Origin: an uncultured Sulfitobacter sp.
GTDB lineage: Bacteria; Pseudomonadota; Alphaproteobacteria; Rhodobacterales; Rhodobacteraceae
Length of the DNA: 64,000 bases
Assembly (NCBI RefSeq): GCF_947502895.1
Contig: NZ_CANNBM010000001.1
Coordinates: 1,116,001-1,180,000, forward strand
Direction: 5' to 3'
Position 1 is the first letter of the stretch. Every line of letters begins with the position of its first letter. The notes beneath the pieces are model-generated. The model saw only the letters and a list, made by a program, of their open reading frames with translations, was not told the DNA's origin and searched no databases. Below are positions 9,838-18,954 of the stretch, in pieces. The position numbers and the translations under genes were made by a program.

Positions 9838-11400
9838 TCAGGCAATACGATCTGCCGCAGGGCTTTCATCCATCTGCGCCGTTAAATGATGGATCAGCCG
9901 CTCTGCAAGATGCGCACGCATCTCGAAATGGTCCGCGCTATCCCACAGATTGAGGGTCTCTTTCGGATCAGCTCCCAGATCATAGAGCTCGCCCCAGTCC
10001 TCGTCCAAATACATGGTATAGCGCCATTCTGGCGTCAAAAGGGAACGGACACGCGCCGGTTTGGGAAAGCCAAGACGGATGCCGCCATCGTTAAACTCAA
10101 TCAGTAATTCATCCCGCACACTGCCGCCATCCGTCAGGACACTTTTGAAACTCTTGCCTTGATTACCGTTAAACGGCGCGATGCCGACACGATCAAGGAT
10201 CGTTGCAGCCAGATCAACTGTCGATGCCAACGCATCCGAGGTCCCCGCACTACGGTCGGCGGGGTCAGACCAGATAAATGGTACACGCGTCACACTCCTG
10301 AAGGGCAACGCACCTTTGAGAAGCATATTAAAATCACCAAGGTAATCGCCATGGTCCGACGTGTAACAGATAACCGTATTCTCCAGCTGGCCGTTCTGCT
10401 CAAGTGTATTCAAAATCTCACCGACAGCATCATCAACGCAGGCCATCATGCCAGCCGTCAGCGCCATCGCTTCTTTCAGGTGTCGATCTGTAAGCATCTG
10501 CGCTGTTTGAGGCGTAGATTGCCCGCCACCACTTTGAAGATTAGCGTCAAGCCATCGCATCGGCGGTGTGGGATTCTGGTGCGCGGAATAGGGCAACGAT
10601 ACATCAAAATCATCTGGCGAATACATGTCCCAGTACTTGCCAGGCGGGTTGAACGGATGATGCGGATCGGGAAATGACACAAAACTGAAGAATGGCGCGT
10701 CCTTGCCCACGCGCGTGTTCAGATAATCAATGGCACGGTCACGCACATAGGCCGTTGGATAAAGATCTTCGGGGATCGGCGTTCGGTAAGCCTGCGGGCA
10801 TGTATACCCATGCGGCAACTCGTTAGCATCATCGTGCAACGCCTCCCAGTCATCGGCATTCTCGCGGAACCACTGGTGATAATGCCCACCGCAGCGATCG
10901 CCGTGGGTGGTGACCATATCAACGTGTTGATAGCCATAGTAAGGTGTTTTGAACGCGTAACGACCATCGGCTGTATACTGTCCCGGCTCCTCTTGGTCAT
11001 AATTGCCTGTATCAGCTTTCCACGCCTCTTTCTGCTTGGCAATTTCTTCCAGCGTCTTGCCCATCGGCGGCATATCGGTAAATGGCTGGAGGTGGCTCTT
11101 GCCAATAGCCGCAGTGTGATAGCCGTCCTCGGCCAACAAATCGACGAATGTGTTCGCAGACAGCGGCAAACGGCAGCCATTGTGACGCAAGCCGTGGAGA
11201 CTGGGATACCGCCCTGTCAGCAAAGACGCGCGGTTGGGCATGCACACAGGTGACGCCACATGAAAGTTGTCAAACCGCGTACCCCGTGCCGCGATGCTGT
11301 CAATGTGCGGTGTCTTCAAAACCGGATGCCCGTAACAGCCCAGCCAATCGGCACGTTGCTGGTCGGTGATCAGAAACAAGAAATTTGGACGTTTGGTCAT
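9838..11400 (-). CDS. Sulfatase (type I, formylglycine-dependent)
   Basis: The 520-residue product has the alkaline-phosphatase-superfamily fold signature of type I sulfatases. Metal ligands D13 and Q14 lie in LITDQQRADW. The modification motif C-x-P-x-R occurs as C53-M-P-N-R57 followed by ASLLTGR. Further ligands appear in TSDHGDYLGD. Cysteine 53 should be oxidised to formylglycine by a maturase encoded elsewhere. No signal peptide is present, so the enzyme probably hydrolyses a sulfate ester in the cytoplasm. Its start overlaps the end of the TRAP permease by four bases (ATGA), so import and desulfation are co-translated. The substrate is unknown; choline-O-sulfate or another small organosulfate is possible, but a phosphonate monoester or similar ester cannot be excluded. 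Confidence 0.88.
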   Translation of the reverse strand: MTKRPNFLFLITDQQRADWLGCYGHPVLKTPHIDSIAARGTRFDNFHVASPVCMPNRASLLTGRYPSLHGLRHNGCRLPLSANTFVDLLAEDGYHTAAIGKSHLQPFTDMPPMGKTLEEIAKQKEAWKADTGNYDQEEPGQYTADGRYAFKTPYYGYQHVDMVTTHGDRCGGHYHQWFRENADDWEALHDDANELPHGYTCPQAYRTPIPEDLYPTAYVRDRAIDYLNTRVGKDAPFFSFVSFPDPHHPFNPPGKYWDMYSPDDFDVSLPYSAHQNPTPPMRWLDANLQSGGGQSTPQTAQMLTDRHLKEAMALTAGMMACVDDAVGEILNTLEQNGQLENTVICYTSDHGDYLGDFNMLLKGALPFRSVTRVPFIWSDPADRSAGTSDALASTVDLAATILDRVGIAPFNGNQGKSFKSVLTDGGSVRDELLIEFNDGGIRLGFPKPARVRSLLTPEWRYTMYLDEDWGELYDLGADPKETLNLWDSADHFEMRAHLAERLIHHLTAQMDESPAADRIA

Positions 11401-13760
11401 GTGGATGCCTCCGCTTGCGTATTATACATAGGAGAGTCGCTGCCACCGCTCATCCGGTGCCAAACCAACAGTGCAAGCGCAACAGCCACCGCAGCGATAT
11501 GAATGGTTTCGGGCCGCAGCAATACCAGCACAGCAAGGGTCAGCCTGACAAAAACCATCGGCAGGCTCAGCGCGCGCACATCAAACCGCGCCAATGCGCT
11601 TGCGATTAGAAACAGCGCCAGAACCAATCGCGCAGTAAGCCATGCAAACGACGACCAGCTCACCCCGTTTTCATATCCCGGCAACGGTGCACCTGTAGAA
11701 GAGGCAGGATCAATCAAGGCTTGGTCGATCAACAAGAACTCGGGATAGAAAGCAAAAATGAAGGGGATCACAAACATCACAATCCCCGAACGCACGGCAC
11801 TGAAACCCGTTACCATCGGATCGGCTTTTGTGATGGTGGAGGCCGCAAAAGCCGCCACCGCGACAGGTGGTGTAATGGCCGAGGCAACCGCAAAATAAAA
11901 GATGAACATATGCGCCGTTACCGTCGCAATCCCAAGACCGATCAGCATCGGCCCCATCAGCAATGCCACGTTCACATAAGCTGGTACCGCAGGCATACCC
12001 ATACCCAGCAGCACAGCAAGAAGCATCGTGATCAGCAAGGCAATAAACTTGAGATAATCAGATCCATCCCCCCCCAGATCCAGCGAGATCAGGAAGCTAA
12101 GGATGTCGATGCCTACAAATTTGGACAGCCCCGTAAAGCTGAGGCAAACATCGATCACAGTGACGGCCAAAAACATCAGATAGAGCGACGAAATCGTAAT
12201 CCCTGCTTCGGCCAGCGCATCCAGCAGCAATCGGGGCTTGGCGCGAAATTCTTTATCCAGAAACAGCAAGACGGTCACAAATGCTGCCGCCCACCAACCT
12301 GTCGCGCCAGCATCTCCCGCCGCGTTTTGCAACAGCTCAAAGAACCACGGCAAATTGATCGCTCTGCATTGGTCGCCGTTAATTATCGTCTCGATACCAA
12401 ACAGCCAGCCAAGCGGGCCGCACCCGATGCCGTCTTTGGGGGTCAGCAGCAAGGCGAGGATCAAGAGGATCGGCAAAAATATCTGGGCCAGATGCAGAAA
12501 ATCGGTGCGTGTCAGATGCATATCTTCGGTAAGTTCGCCAAAGGCTTCCAACCCCTGCTTGCGGGCCTGAAATACCGCCGACAGGAACAAGCAAAAGAAA
12601 TAGGCGATCGCGGGCAACGTCGCGGCGATAATCACGTCGCGGTACGGCACTGCTGTCAGACCTGCCAGAATAAACGCAGCAACCCCCATGACCGGCGGCA
12701 TGATTGATCCACCGGAGGAGGCGGCGGCCTCAACCCCGCCAGAGAACACCCGCGAGAAACCGCGCTTTACCATCATGGGGATGGTCAAAACACCCGTCGA
12801 CAGCACGTTGATAACGGGTCCACCGGTGATCGTGCCGAACATCGCGGAAGAGACAATTGCAGCATGGGCAGGCCCGCCGCGTAGTTTACGGGTCCAACGG
12901 AACGCCAGTTTGATCAGTGACTGCCCCCCCGCCGATTTGCCGAACATCGCACCAAGGATGATGTAGGGGAACACCACGTTCATGATGATGTTCATGAACC
13001 TTCCAAGCATACCCGACGCATTGTTCACCAGCGCGTCATGCACATTGGGGCGCCCGTCCAGAAACGTACGCGGCTCGCCCCCGAGTTTGGTCATCAGATA
13101 TTTGTTTATGTCGTCTGGTCCGTGGAAATACCACACCAGCACAGTGGCAATCGTGTACAGCGCGATAACCAGCGACACGAGCACCAAGGGCAGGCCCCAG
13201 ACTTTGATATTATAGCCCAGAAAAACCAGAATTGAGACGCCCATAATCGCGACAAGCCAGACACCGGTCGTTGATACACAGCCCGGATCATCCACAGACT
13301 GCGGTACTGGCAGGCCCATATCCTCGGCAAAGGCGATCTCGGCTTTTAGAGTTTCAGCGATCAGACGCGCGCGTTCGCCTGTCATCACGTCGATCATGCA
13401 AACACTGTCAATTTCGATCAGATAGGTCAGTGAAATCGCTGCTGCTGCCGCAACCAAAGCAACATCCATCGCCAGGCCGAATGGCGCGCGCCGCTGGCCC
13501 TGCCAATCGCGCCACATGGAGTGTTTTAAGGCAACCACCAGCATCATGACAAAAAAGATGATCGGATAGAAAATCTCGGTCGCAAAATTGCGAACTTTTA
13601 GTTTTTCCATGCCCGTGATGTTGCGCCAGAAATCATCCCATCCAGGGATCGTCGGCATGCTGTTCAAAACACCAAGAAAAACAAAACCCAAGGCAACCCA
13701 ATAGACTGTACGATTGGGAAACGTCGCATCACTTGGCCTCATCTCCGCTTGATCATTCAT
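11397..13760 (-). CDS. TRAP transporter permease, fused 4TM/12TM subunits
   Basis: The 787-residue integral membrane protein combines the small (DctQ-like) and large (DctM-like) TRAP subunits in one chain, as is typical of TAXI-type TRAP systems. Many hydrophobic helices run along its length. Large-subunit features include TITGGPVINVLSTGV, the glycine/serine-rich EAAASSGGSIMPPVMG and a second half with LLGMGMPAVPAYVNVA. It uses the sodium or proton gradient to import the solute delivered by the TAXI binding protein encoded just upstream. The start at 13760 is preceded by GGAG. Its 3' end overlaps the sulfatase start, and a GC-rich hairpin separates it from the binding-protein gene. Confidence 0.92.
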   Translation of the reverse strand: MNDQAEMRPSDATFPNRTVYWVALGFVFLGVLNSMPTIPGWDDFWRNITGMEKLKVRNFATEIFYPIIFFVMMLVVALKHSMWRDWQGQRRAPFGLAMDVALVAAAAAISLTYLIEIDSVCMIDVMTGERARLIAETLKAEIAFAEDMGLPVPQSVDDPGCVSTTGVWLVAIMGVSILVFLGYNIKVWGLPLVLVSLVIALYTIATVLVWYFHGPDDINKYLMTKLGGEPRTFLDGRPNVHDALVNNASGMLGRFMNIIMNVVFPYIILGAMFGKSAGGQSLIKLAFRWTRKLRGGPAHAAIVSSAMFGTITGGPVINVLSTGVLTIPMMVKRGFSRVFSGGVEAAASSGGSIMPPVMGVAAFILAGLTAVPYRDVIIAATLPAIAYFFCLFLSAVFQARKQGLEAFGELTEDMHLTRTDFLHLAQIFLPILLILALLLTPKDGIGCGPLGWLFGIETIINGDQCRAINLPWFFELLQNAAGDAGATGWWAAAFVTVLLFLDKEFRAKPRLLLDALAEAGITISSLYLMFLAVTVIDVCLSFTGLSKFVGIDILSFLISLDLGGDGSDYLKFIALLITMLLAVLLGMGMPAVPAYVNVALLMGPMLIGLGIATVTAHMFIFYFAVASAITPPVAVAAFAASTITKADPMVTGFSAVRSGIVMFVIPFIFAFYPEFLLIDQALIDPASSTGAPLPGYENGVSWSSFAWLTARLVLALFLIASALARFDVRALSLPMVFVRLTLAVLVLLRPETIHIAAVAVALALLVWHRMSGGSDSPMYNTQAEAST

Positions 13761-13790
13761 AAAAGCAGGCTCCGGCTTACAGAATAGAAG

Positions 13791-13820
13791 ACCGCCCCCG
13801 AACGCTGCGTCGGGGGCGGT
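13791..13820 (-). terminator. Intercistronic hairpin between TAXI and TRAP genes
   Basis: An 11-bp perfect GC-rich stem (ACCGCCCCCGA paired with TCGGGGGCGGT, 8-nt loop) lies between the binding-protein stop and the permease start. On the minus strand it is followed by CTTCTATTCTG, a poor U-tract. It probably acts as a partial terminator or 3' stabiliser, giving more binding protein than permease. Confidence 0.6.
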
Positions 13821-13841
13821 AATTGGCTCTAGATGTTTCGG

Positions 13842-14891
13842 TCAGGAATTGTCTTTGGCGCAGTCCGGTACTTCGTAACCGGCATCTTCCCACGCACGCG
13901 AAGCGCCTTTGTGATACTTCATCGGGTTGGCACCACACATACCCCATGCAGGATTGTCATAGCTGACAGTCTCGCCAAAAGGCGCTTTTGCCTTCAGCGC
14001 ATCCAGCGAACCGATGTAAGCAGTCACGAGATTGTAGACCAGTTCTTCATCCATATTCTTGTTTACGACATCGCCGCCAATTGTAGCCAAGGCACGGAAT
14101 GTGCCGTCTTCCGATACAAAGGTCCAATCCTCGCCCATGTTCTTTTGCAAATCCGCAATCGGGATTTCAACAGAGGCACTGCCAGGCGCTTTCATGTATT
14201 TTTGCATAGCCTCGCTCTCGTAGATGTCTTTGGGCATCGACCATGCTGTAATCTTACCTGCAGACCCGATTGTGGCTGTGCGTGAGTTCGGGAACAGCTC
14301 AGGCAGCACCACACCGTCCGGCTCACCACCGGTAATCACTGCGGTCGCCTGGCCCCAATTTGACTGGATACCGGTATATCCGTCACCATCCTTGAGGCCT
14401 GTGATCAGCTCGATCATAGTCCGGGCATTGTTCAACGCACCGCCACGTGGCGGGCCGTTAAAGATCACTTTACCCTCCAGATCGTCCCACCCATTGATAC
14501 CCTTTGAGTCAAATGCATAGAGAAAGAAGATGCCCAGCGTATAGGGCGTGATTGAACGCAAGTTCGACGCCAGTTCGGCACCCTTTTCCTTGCCAAGTTT
14601 GCCGTAGGGTCCGACACCGCGGCTCATCAGGAAGGGCAGGATATGCGGCGTGCTCGCGATATCTGTGCTGCCTTCCGCGACATTCTGCAAAGAGTTGGTC
14701 AGCGTTTGCCCTTCGGCCAGCTGGATGTTCGCAACACCCGAAGTACCCGCAATCTCGGTCAAATGCGCAGCCGACAAATGTGTAGAACCGCCAGATGACG
14801 CGGTCTCCGCCGTCAGGTTTACCTGCGCAAACGCAGGCGATGCGAGCAAGCTCGCAACGATCAGCGCGCTCTTAAAATAGTGCTTTGACAT
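13842..14891 (-). CDS. TAXI-family TRAP transporter solute-binding protein
   Basis: The 349-residue exported protein begins with a signal peptide (cleavage expected after ...SPAFA, residue 22). The mature part starts with a TAETASSGGSTHLSAAHL segment typical of TAXI receptors, followed by VANIQLAEGQTLTNSLQNVA and a type II periplasmic-binding fold. It should capture a small, probably anionic solute in the periplasm and pass it to the fused TRAP permease downstream. The start has GGAGG eight bases upstream. It is the first gene of the binding protein-permease-sulfatase operon, so the ligand is plausibly a sulfated compound. Ligand identity is inference only. Confidence 0.9.
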   Translation of the reverse strand: MSKHYFKSALIVASLLASPAFAQVNLTAETASSGGSTHLSAAHLTEIAGTSGVANIQLAEGQTLTNSLQNVAEGSTDIASTPHILPFLMSRGVGPYGKLGKEKGAELASNLRSITPYTLGIFFLYAFDSKGINGWDDLEGKVIFNGPPRGGALNNARTMIELITGLKDGDGYTGIQSNWGQATAVITGGEPDGVVLPELFPNSRTATIGSAGKITAWSMPKDIYESEAMQKYMKAPGSASVEIPIADLQKNMGEDWTFVSEDGTFRALATIGGDVVNKNMDEELVYNLVTAYIGSLDALKAKAPFGETVSYDNPAWGMCGANPMKYHKGASRAWEDAGYEVPDCAKDNS

Positions 14892-14956
14892 GTGTTCCTC
14901 CCAGAAACTTTTTATCTTGCCAGCTTGGAAGGGAAACTATTTTTGAGTCAATATTT

Positions 14957-14974
14957 TTGTTGCGGCTGCAACAA
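14957..14974. promoter_or_regulatory. Perfect palindrome, probable MarR operator
   Basis: TTGTTGC-GGCT-GCAACAA is an exact 7+7 bp inverted repeat with a 4-bp centre, in the 130-bp region between the divergent MarR gene and the TAXI/TRAP/sulfatase operon. Size, symmetry and place match a MarR-family operator controlling both directions. Confidence 0.65.
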
Positions 14975-15021
14975 TATAATAGATGCTAATGGTATGGCAC
15001 CCAACATCCAGCGAGGAAACG

Positions 15022-15489
15022 ATGACTTTGATTTCAAAAGCTGAAATGGACAGAAACCTCCCCATCAGGATCTTGCGGCTTGCAACCAAACTGTCGACGG
15101 TGTTTCAGCGTGAAACACTGCGCCCTGCTAACATTAGTGTCCAGCAATGGCGCGTCATGGTCAGTCTGGCCCAGTTCGGAGAGCTGCACCTGCGTTTGCT
15201 TGCACGACATTCCACCCAAGATCCGGCGCATACCAGTCGGGTCGTAAAGTCAATGACTGCAAAGGGATGGATCGAAAGCCGTGCCGATCCGATAGACCAC
15301 CGCCGCATTTTGTACAGACTGACCAATGAAGGCGCTTCTATTATTGAGGAAAACTGGCCGCACGCTCTGGATTTTGCTGCTAATGTTGCAAGCCTGTTTG
15401 ACGAAGATGAATTCGACAAGTTCAAGACCATGCTCGACAAAGCGAACCAAGCCTTTGATCAGCGTTTGAAAAACGGCAGCTCACACTAA
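15022..15489 (+). CDS. MarR-family transcriptional regulator
   Basis: The 155-residue product is a winged-helix protein. A dimerisation helix near residues 10-35 is followed by the recognition region (VQQWRVMVSLAQFGELHLRLLARH, then THTSRVVKSM-like residues HTSRVVKSMTAKGWIES) and the wing DPIDHRRILYRLTNEG. MarR proteins usually repress adjacent genes until a small ligand binds. The ATG at 15022 is chosen over one 39 bases upstream because GAGGAAACG precedes it. It faces the TAXI/TRAP/sulfatase operon across an 18-bp palindrome and probably regulates that operon and itself. Confidence 0.9.
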   Translation: MTLISKAEMDRNLPIRILRLATKLSTVFQRETLRPANISVQQWRVMVSLAQFGELHLRLLARHSTQDPAHTSRVVKSMTAKGWIESRADPIDHRRILYRLTNEGASIIEENWPHALDFAANVASLFDEDEFDKFKTMLDKANQAFDQRLKNGSSH

Positions 15490-15626
15490 GTGCCAATGGG
15501 GTAGTATTTATGCCCCAACCCCGACATGAAACCAGCCGCTCGATTGGCGATCATCATTGTGGGTGCATTTGTCAGCAGAAATCCGACAAGTACGGCGCAA
15601 GGATAGCAGAACAGAACCTGATACAT
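15486..15626 (-). CDS. Possible small membrane protein (46 aa) or gene remnant
   Basis: An ATG at 15626 opens a 46-codon frame, starting MYQVLFCYPCAVLVGFLL and ending GLGHKYYPIGT. It has one hydrophobic stretch of about 20 residues. It converges on marR and overlaps its 3' end by four bases. No clear ribosome binding site is seen and I do not recognise the family. It could be the tail of a decayed transporter gene or a chance frame. Confidence 0.22.
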   Translation of the reverse strand: MYQVLFCYPCAVLVGFLLTNAPTMMIANRAAGFMSGLGHKYYPIGT

Positions 15627-15914
15627 ACGCCATGATCTAGCGCCGAACCCTTTGGATAGGTCGACCGCGACGGATCAACAACTGCGCCTTTTCCAGTAGC
15701 AGACGTAACACTGCGCCAAGATCGCTGGGGTTAACTCTAGGCCGCCACGGCCTTTGCCAACTTTCACCGCGCCGCTCACCCGTCTGCTATATCCATCAGA
15801 TCGCGGATATGTTTCGCAAAGCACCATGTCGCCGGAATACCAAGAACCGCTCCGATGAGGATAACAATTTCGTTTGCTCACTTAACGAAAATGTTTGCTA
15901 GTTCAGTGCAAAAG
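15627..15914. other. Gene-free stretch upstream of tRNA-Lys
   Basis: I see no convincing gene here. A 68-codon frame on the minus strand (15675-15881) is Cys- and Arg-rich, lacks a ribosome binding site and resembles no family I know. The stretch could hold decayed coding sequence. Confidence 0.4.
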
Positions 15915-15990
15915 TGGTGAGCCCTGTTGGGTTCGAACCAACGACCTACTGATTAAAAGTCAGTTGCTCTACCAACTGAGCTAAGGGCCC
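15915..15990 (-). tRNA. tRNA-Lys (anticodon TTT)
   Basis: Read on the minus strand, the 76 bases fold as a complete tRNA. The acceptor stem is GGGCCCT paired with AGGGCTC (one G-U). The D arm is AGCTCAGTTGGTAGAGC, the anticodon loop is CTTTTAA with anticodon TTT, the T arm holds GGTTCGAACC, and a 3' CCA is encoded. It decodes AAA/AAG lysine codons. Confidence 0.97.
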
Positions 15991-16087
15991 ACTGACGCGG
16001 TGTTTAGAAACCTGTGCGGGGTGGGTCAACCCCAATAACGCATGAATTTTCTACGCACTGCTGGAATAACTCAATCACCCCCGCTAT

Positions 16088-16930
16088 ATGCCCAGAATGA
16101 ACCAGCGCTCTTCCTCACCTTTACCGTTTATGAAAATGCACGGTCTTGGCAACGACTTTGTCGTTGTTGACGCGCGGACGCGTGAAATACCGCTGTCACA
16201 GGCACTAATTCGCGGTATTGCGCACCGCCATACAGGCATCGGGTTTGATCAACTGGCCGTTATCAGCAAGGGCACAGGCGACGCACATTTGACCTTCTAT
16301 AATGCAGACGGCTCCACCTCAGCGGCCTGCGGCAATGCGACACGCTGCATCGCACGGTATCTAATGGCCGCACTGGGCACCAAAAAACTGCACCTGACGA
16401 CGGACCGTGGCGATCTGGAGGCAAGAGATTCGGGTAACGGGCTGACATCCGTAAACATGGGCCAGCCACAACTTGCGTGGGACGAAATTCCGCTTTCGCA
16501 TGAAATGGACACGCTATCGTTGCCCATAGATGGGGCGCCTGTGGCGACGGGGATGGGCAATCCGCATTGCACCTTTTTCGTCCCTGACGTGAATGTCATT
16601 GATTTGGCCAGCTTTGGCGCAGCGCATGAGCATCACCCCCTTTACCCCCAGCGCACCAATGTACAGATCGCACAAGTCACTGGTCCCAACCACATCCGTA
16701 TGCGCGTGTGGGAGCGGGGCGTGGGCATCACGCTCGCCTCTGGCTCTTCGTCCTGCGCCACGGCTGTTGCCGCTGCACGGCGGGGTCTTACAGGGCGCGA
16801 GGTCACTATTGATTTGGATGGCGGTACATTAAGTGTCGCGTGGCGGGATAACGGGGTCTGGATGACAGGGCCAACAATGCACGTCGCAGACGGCACGCTT
16901 ACTGCCCAGTTCATAGAAAGTTTTGCATGA
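16088..16930 (+). CDS. dapF: Diaminopimelate epimerase
   Basis: DapF interconverts LL- and meso-diaminopimelate for lysine and peptidoglycan synthesis in the cytoplasm. The 280-residue product has the family start FMKMHGLGNDFVVVD. Both catalytic cysteines are present: C81 in AACGNATRC and C223 in GSSSCATAVAA, where most homologues have GSGACA. Length is normal. An alternative start nine bases downstream (MNQRSSS) would also fit, because neither ATG has a good ribosome binding site. The stop overlaps the start of mtaB in an ATGA, so the two are translationally coupled. Confidence 0.95.
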   Translation: MPRMNQRSSSPLPFMKMHGLGNDFVVVDARTREIPLSQALIRGIAHRHTGIGFDQLAVISKGTGDAHLTFYNADGSTSAACGNATRCIARYLMAALGTKKLHLTTDRGDLEARDSGNGLTSVNMGQPQLAWDEIPLSHEMDTLSLPIDGAPVATGMGNPHCTFFVPDVNVIDLASFGAAHEHHPLYPQRTNVQIAQVTGPNHIRMRVWERGVGITLASGSSSCATAVAAARRGLTGREVTIDLDGGTLSVAWRDNGVWMTGPTMHVADGTLTAQFIESFA

Positions 16931-18180
16931 GCGCCCCTGTCTTCTCCAACCATGGCTGCCGTCTGAACCAGTATGAGCTGGAGGCGATGAAAGAGCTTGC
17001 GGCAGACGCAGGCCTGCGCGACGCGGTCGTGGTAAACACCTGCGCCGTCACAGCCGAGGCGGTGCGTAAGGCGCGTCAGGACATCCGCAAACTGCGCAAA
17101 GCCAACCCGAATGCGCGCCTGATCGTTACAGGCTGCGCCGCCCAGACCGAACCAGCGACATTTACTGAAATGCCCGAAGTCGACGCGGTTATCGGGAACA
17201 CTGAAAAGATGCAGGGCGATACATGGCGCGGACTTGCTGCTGACTTCATAGGCGAGACAGAGGCGCTGCAAGTCGATGACATCATGTCTGTTACAGAAAC
17301 AGCAGGCCATTTGATCGACGGCTTTGGCACACGCAGCCGCGCCTATGTTCAGGTCCAGAACGGCTGCGATCACCGCTGCACGTTTTGTATCATTCCTTAT
17401 GGTCGCGGCAATTCACGCTCTGTCCCCGCGGGTGTTGTTGTCGATCAAATCAAGCGTTTGGTGGACAAGGGCTTTAACGAAGTTGTTCTTACGGGTGTTG
17501 ACCTCACTTCATGGGGCGCAGACCTGCCCGCCGCTCCGAAACTCGGTGATCTGGTGATGCGCATTTTGCGGCTGGTGCCTGATTTACCACGCCTGCGGAT
17601 CAGTTCGATTGATTCCATTGAGGTGGATGAAAACCTGATGCAAGCCATCGCAACCGAACACCGTCTGATGCCACATCTTCACCTGTCACTTCAGCACGGT
17701 GACGACATGATCCTCAAACGGATGAAACGCCGCCATTTGCGCGATGACGCCATAGCGTTTTGCACCCAAGCGCGGGCTCTGCGCCCTGATATGACGTTCG
17801 GTGCTGACATCATCGCAGGCTTTCCGACCGAGACAGAAGCGATGTTTGAAAACGCCCTCAGGCTGGTTGAGGAGTGTGACCTCACATGGCTTCATGTCTT
17901 TCCATACTCCGCCCGCGAAGGGACGCCAGCCGCGCGTATGCCAGCAGTGAATGGCACGCTGATCAAACAGCGCGCATCACGGCTGCGTGCCGCTGGACAG
18001 GAGGCTGTTCAACGCCATCTCGCTGCACAGGTAGGTCGATCCCACGATATTCTGATGGAAAATCCACATATGGGGCGTACAGCACAGTTTGCCGAAGTAT
18101 CCTTCGCCGCACCACAAAACGAGGGTACAATCGTGCGTGCAACCATCCAGCAGCACACTGGCACGCAATTGCATGCTTGA
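16927..18180 (+). CDS. mtaB: tRNA (N6-threonylcarbamoyladenosine37-2-S) methylthiotransferase
   Basis: MtaB adds a methylthio group to t6A37 in tRNAs reading ANN codons. The 417-residue product has the N-terminal UPF0004 domain with cluster cysteines C11 (GCRLNQYE), C39 (NTCAVT) and C70 (TGCAAQ). The radical-SAM motif C147-x3-C151-x2-C154 (CDHRCTFC) follows, and a C-terminal TRAM-like region completes it. The GCRLNQ and NTCAVT motifs separate it from MiaB and RimO. It overlaps dapF by four bases. Its substrate class includes tRNA-Lys, whose TTT gene is encoded 1 kb upstream, though that proximity may be accidental. Confidence 0.92.
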   Translation: MSAPVFSNHGCRLNQYELEAMKELAADAGLRDAVVVNTCAVTAEAVRKARQDIRKLRKANPNARLIVTGCAAQTEPATFTEMPEVDAVIGNTEKMQGDTWRGLAADFIGETEALQVDDIMSVTETAGHLIDGFGTRSRAYVQVQNGCDHRCTFCIIPYGRGNSRSVPAGVVVDQIKRLVDKGFNEVVLTGVDLTSWGADLPAAPKLGDLVMRILRLVPDLPRLRISSIDSIEVDENLMQAIATEHRLMPHLHLSLQHGDDMILKRMKRRHLRDDAIAFCTQARALRPDMTFGADIIAGFPTETEAMFENALRLVEECDLTWLHVFPYSAREGTPAARMPAVNGTLIKQRASRLRAAGQEAVQRHLAAQVGRSHDILMENPHMGRTAQFAEVSFAAPQNEGTIVRATIQQHTGTQLHA

Positions 18181-18213
18181 CGCATCAGACTGATTTCATA
18201 AAGAGGCCACTCG

Positions 18214-18879
18214 ATGAACAATCCATCCCTTGCCGATGTGGGCTTCCTCTCTTCCGCCTCTCCCGCTTTGCGCAAAATGTTCACGGCGCTTGCAAGCCGC
18301 GTAAAACTGCCACGCGGCGTTACGCTGTTTGAAAGCGGTGATCAGGGTGATACCTTGTTTGCAGTCATTTCCGGTGAGGTCGAGGTCAGCGTTACCTCAC
18401 GAGAGGGCCAAAAACTAAGTCTCGCAATTCTTGGACCTGGCGAGTTGTTCGGCGAGATTGCTCTGTTTGCCCCCGGTCCGCGCACCGCGACCGTGAGTAC
18501 AACTGCCAATACCGAGGTCTGGAAGCTCCAAAATAATGACGTCCTTTCAGCCCTTCATGAGAACCCCGCGCTTTATCTCGATATGATCGAACTGGCTGGT
18601 CTGAGGATGCGCTGGATGTCTGCACAATATCACGAACAGGTCTTTATGGATGTGCCGACCCGCTTGGCACATAGAGTGCTGCACCTTTCTGGCCCCCATC
18701 TGCGTGAGCTACAGATGTCACATGCCGATCTTGCCGCCTTTGTAGGAGCAACGCGCGAAACCGTTTCAAAAACGCTCTCTGCTTGGAAACAACAAAACCT
18801 GATCCATATGCGGCGCGGGACGCTTACTGTCCTTGATGCCAAAGCCCTGAGAAACTTTGCCGAGAGCGGCAATTATTAA
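18214..18879 (+). CDS. Crp/Fnr-family transcriptional regulator (Crp-type)
   Basis: The 221-residue protein has an N-terminal cyclic-nucleotide-binding beta-roll (about 10-125) with the phosphate-binding cassette FGEIALFAPGPRTATV. A long dimerisation helix and a C-terminal winged helix follow, with recognition segment MSHADLAAFVGATRETVSKT. It contains no cysteine at all, so it is not an iron-sulfur FNR. The intact cassette suggests it can bind cAMP or cGMP. GAGG lies upstream of the ATG. It is transcribed towards petC with a 450-bp gene-free gap between; a role in respiratory control is possible but not shown. Confidence 0.88.
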   Translation: MNNPSLADVGFLSSASPALRKMFTALASRVKLPRGVTLFESGDQGDTLFAVISGEVEVSVTSREGQKLSLAILGPGELFGEIALFAPGPRTATVSTTANTEVWKLQNNDVLSALHENPALYLDMIELAGLRMRWMSAQYHEQVFMDVPTRLAHRVLHLSGPHLRELQMSHADLAAFVGATRETVSKTLSAWKQQNLIHMRRGTLTVLDAKALRNFAESGNY

Positions 18880-18954
18880 CGAAATGTGAAGCAGTTCACA
18901 GACAACAGAAAATTTTACGCGCAGAACAGGGGCATAGAGCCTACGGCGGTAGGG

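Noticed and set aside
11721..12707. 328-codon plus-strand frame opposite the TRAP permease
   Set aside because: It is the antisense image of a well-supported membrane protein gene, rich in His, Arg and Gln as expected for such shadows.
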